Of a stretch of 28,527 bases of DNA, positions 28,515 through 28,527 are shown piece by piece. The notes beneath the pieces are model-generated. The model was not told where the DNA came from. It saw only the letters and a list, made by a program, of their open reading frames with translations, and did no database searches. The position numbers and the translations under genes were made by a program. The stretch's first letter is position 1; every line of letters starts with the position of its first letter. The DNA is from a virus. Where the stretch lies: positions 1 through 28,527 of the IMG/VR virus record IMGVR_UViG_3300042868_003329; one strand, written 5' to 3'.

Positions 28515-28527
28515 TTAAGCAGCAGAA
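28515..28527 (-). CDS. 3' end of probable major capsid gene
   Basis: Only the last codons are present: Ser-Ala-Ala then TAA (28517-28515). Identity is inferred from place: the gene before the head-tail connectors, followed by a strong terminator-like hairpin, is usually the major capsid protein. Confidence 0.3.

Noticed and set aside
1-28527. tRNA, integrase, att sites or toxin-antitoxin pair
   Set aside because: No cloverleaf-like sequence, no tyrosine or serine recombinase motifs and no convincing toxin-antitoxin family seen on either strand.

Overview
The window is most of the genome of a tailed dsDNA phage with a long, probably non-contractile tail (siphovirus type). It carries a terminase, an HK97-gp10-like protein, a tail tube protein, a tape measure of about 1,500 residues and tail fibres; no sheath or baseplate genes of a contractile tail are seen. 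A GapR (DUF2312) gene points to an alphaproteobacterial host. No integrase is present, so lifestyle cannot be decided.

Layout. (1) From about 6.7 kb leftward to position 1 (minus strand): a small HTH repressor-like gene, a DUF1064 nuclease, a DUF1376 replication protein, a possible helicase loader, a MazG-like protein, three small genes each with its own promoter-hairpin cassette, a DnaA domain IV-like protein, an HTH protein, a ParB-like protein, a TET/JBP-like 2OG-Fe(II) dioxygenase, the small terminase and the start of the large terminase, which runs off the left edge. (2) From 6.78 to 12.25 kb (plus strand): an early operon with ERF annealase, YqaJ exonuclease, DUF968 HNH protein, NinB, GapR and SSB, then a run of very small overlapping ORFs. 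(3) From the right edge leftward to 12.3 kb (minus strand): end of a probable capsid gene, head-tail connectors, tail tube, tail chaperones, tape measure, fibres, then a lysis/envelope block with a GH19 endolysin, several membrane proteins and two large secreted proteins.

The large terminase leaves at the left edge and the probable capsid gene enters at the right edge in the same direction. The simplest reading is a circular or permuted genome in which one leftward transcription block runs through the terminase, across the edges of this window, and into the tail and lysis genes. The rightward early operon diverges at 6.7 kb from a compact two-way promoter and converges on the lysis genes at 12.26 kb.

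The most notable items are: the TET/JBP-like dioxygenase translationally linked to a ParB-like gene and the terminase (likely DNA base modification); a repeated sigma70 promoter plus covarying 5' hairpin cassette found on both strands; a divergent promoter pair with shared -35 palindrome; two signal-peptide proteins (one Asn/Ser/Thr-repeat, one nidogen-like and acidic) inside the lysis region; and an EF-hand-type loop on a two-helix membrane protein next to the endolysin.
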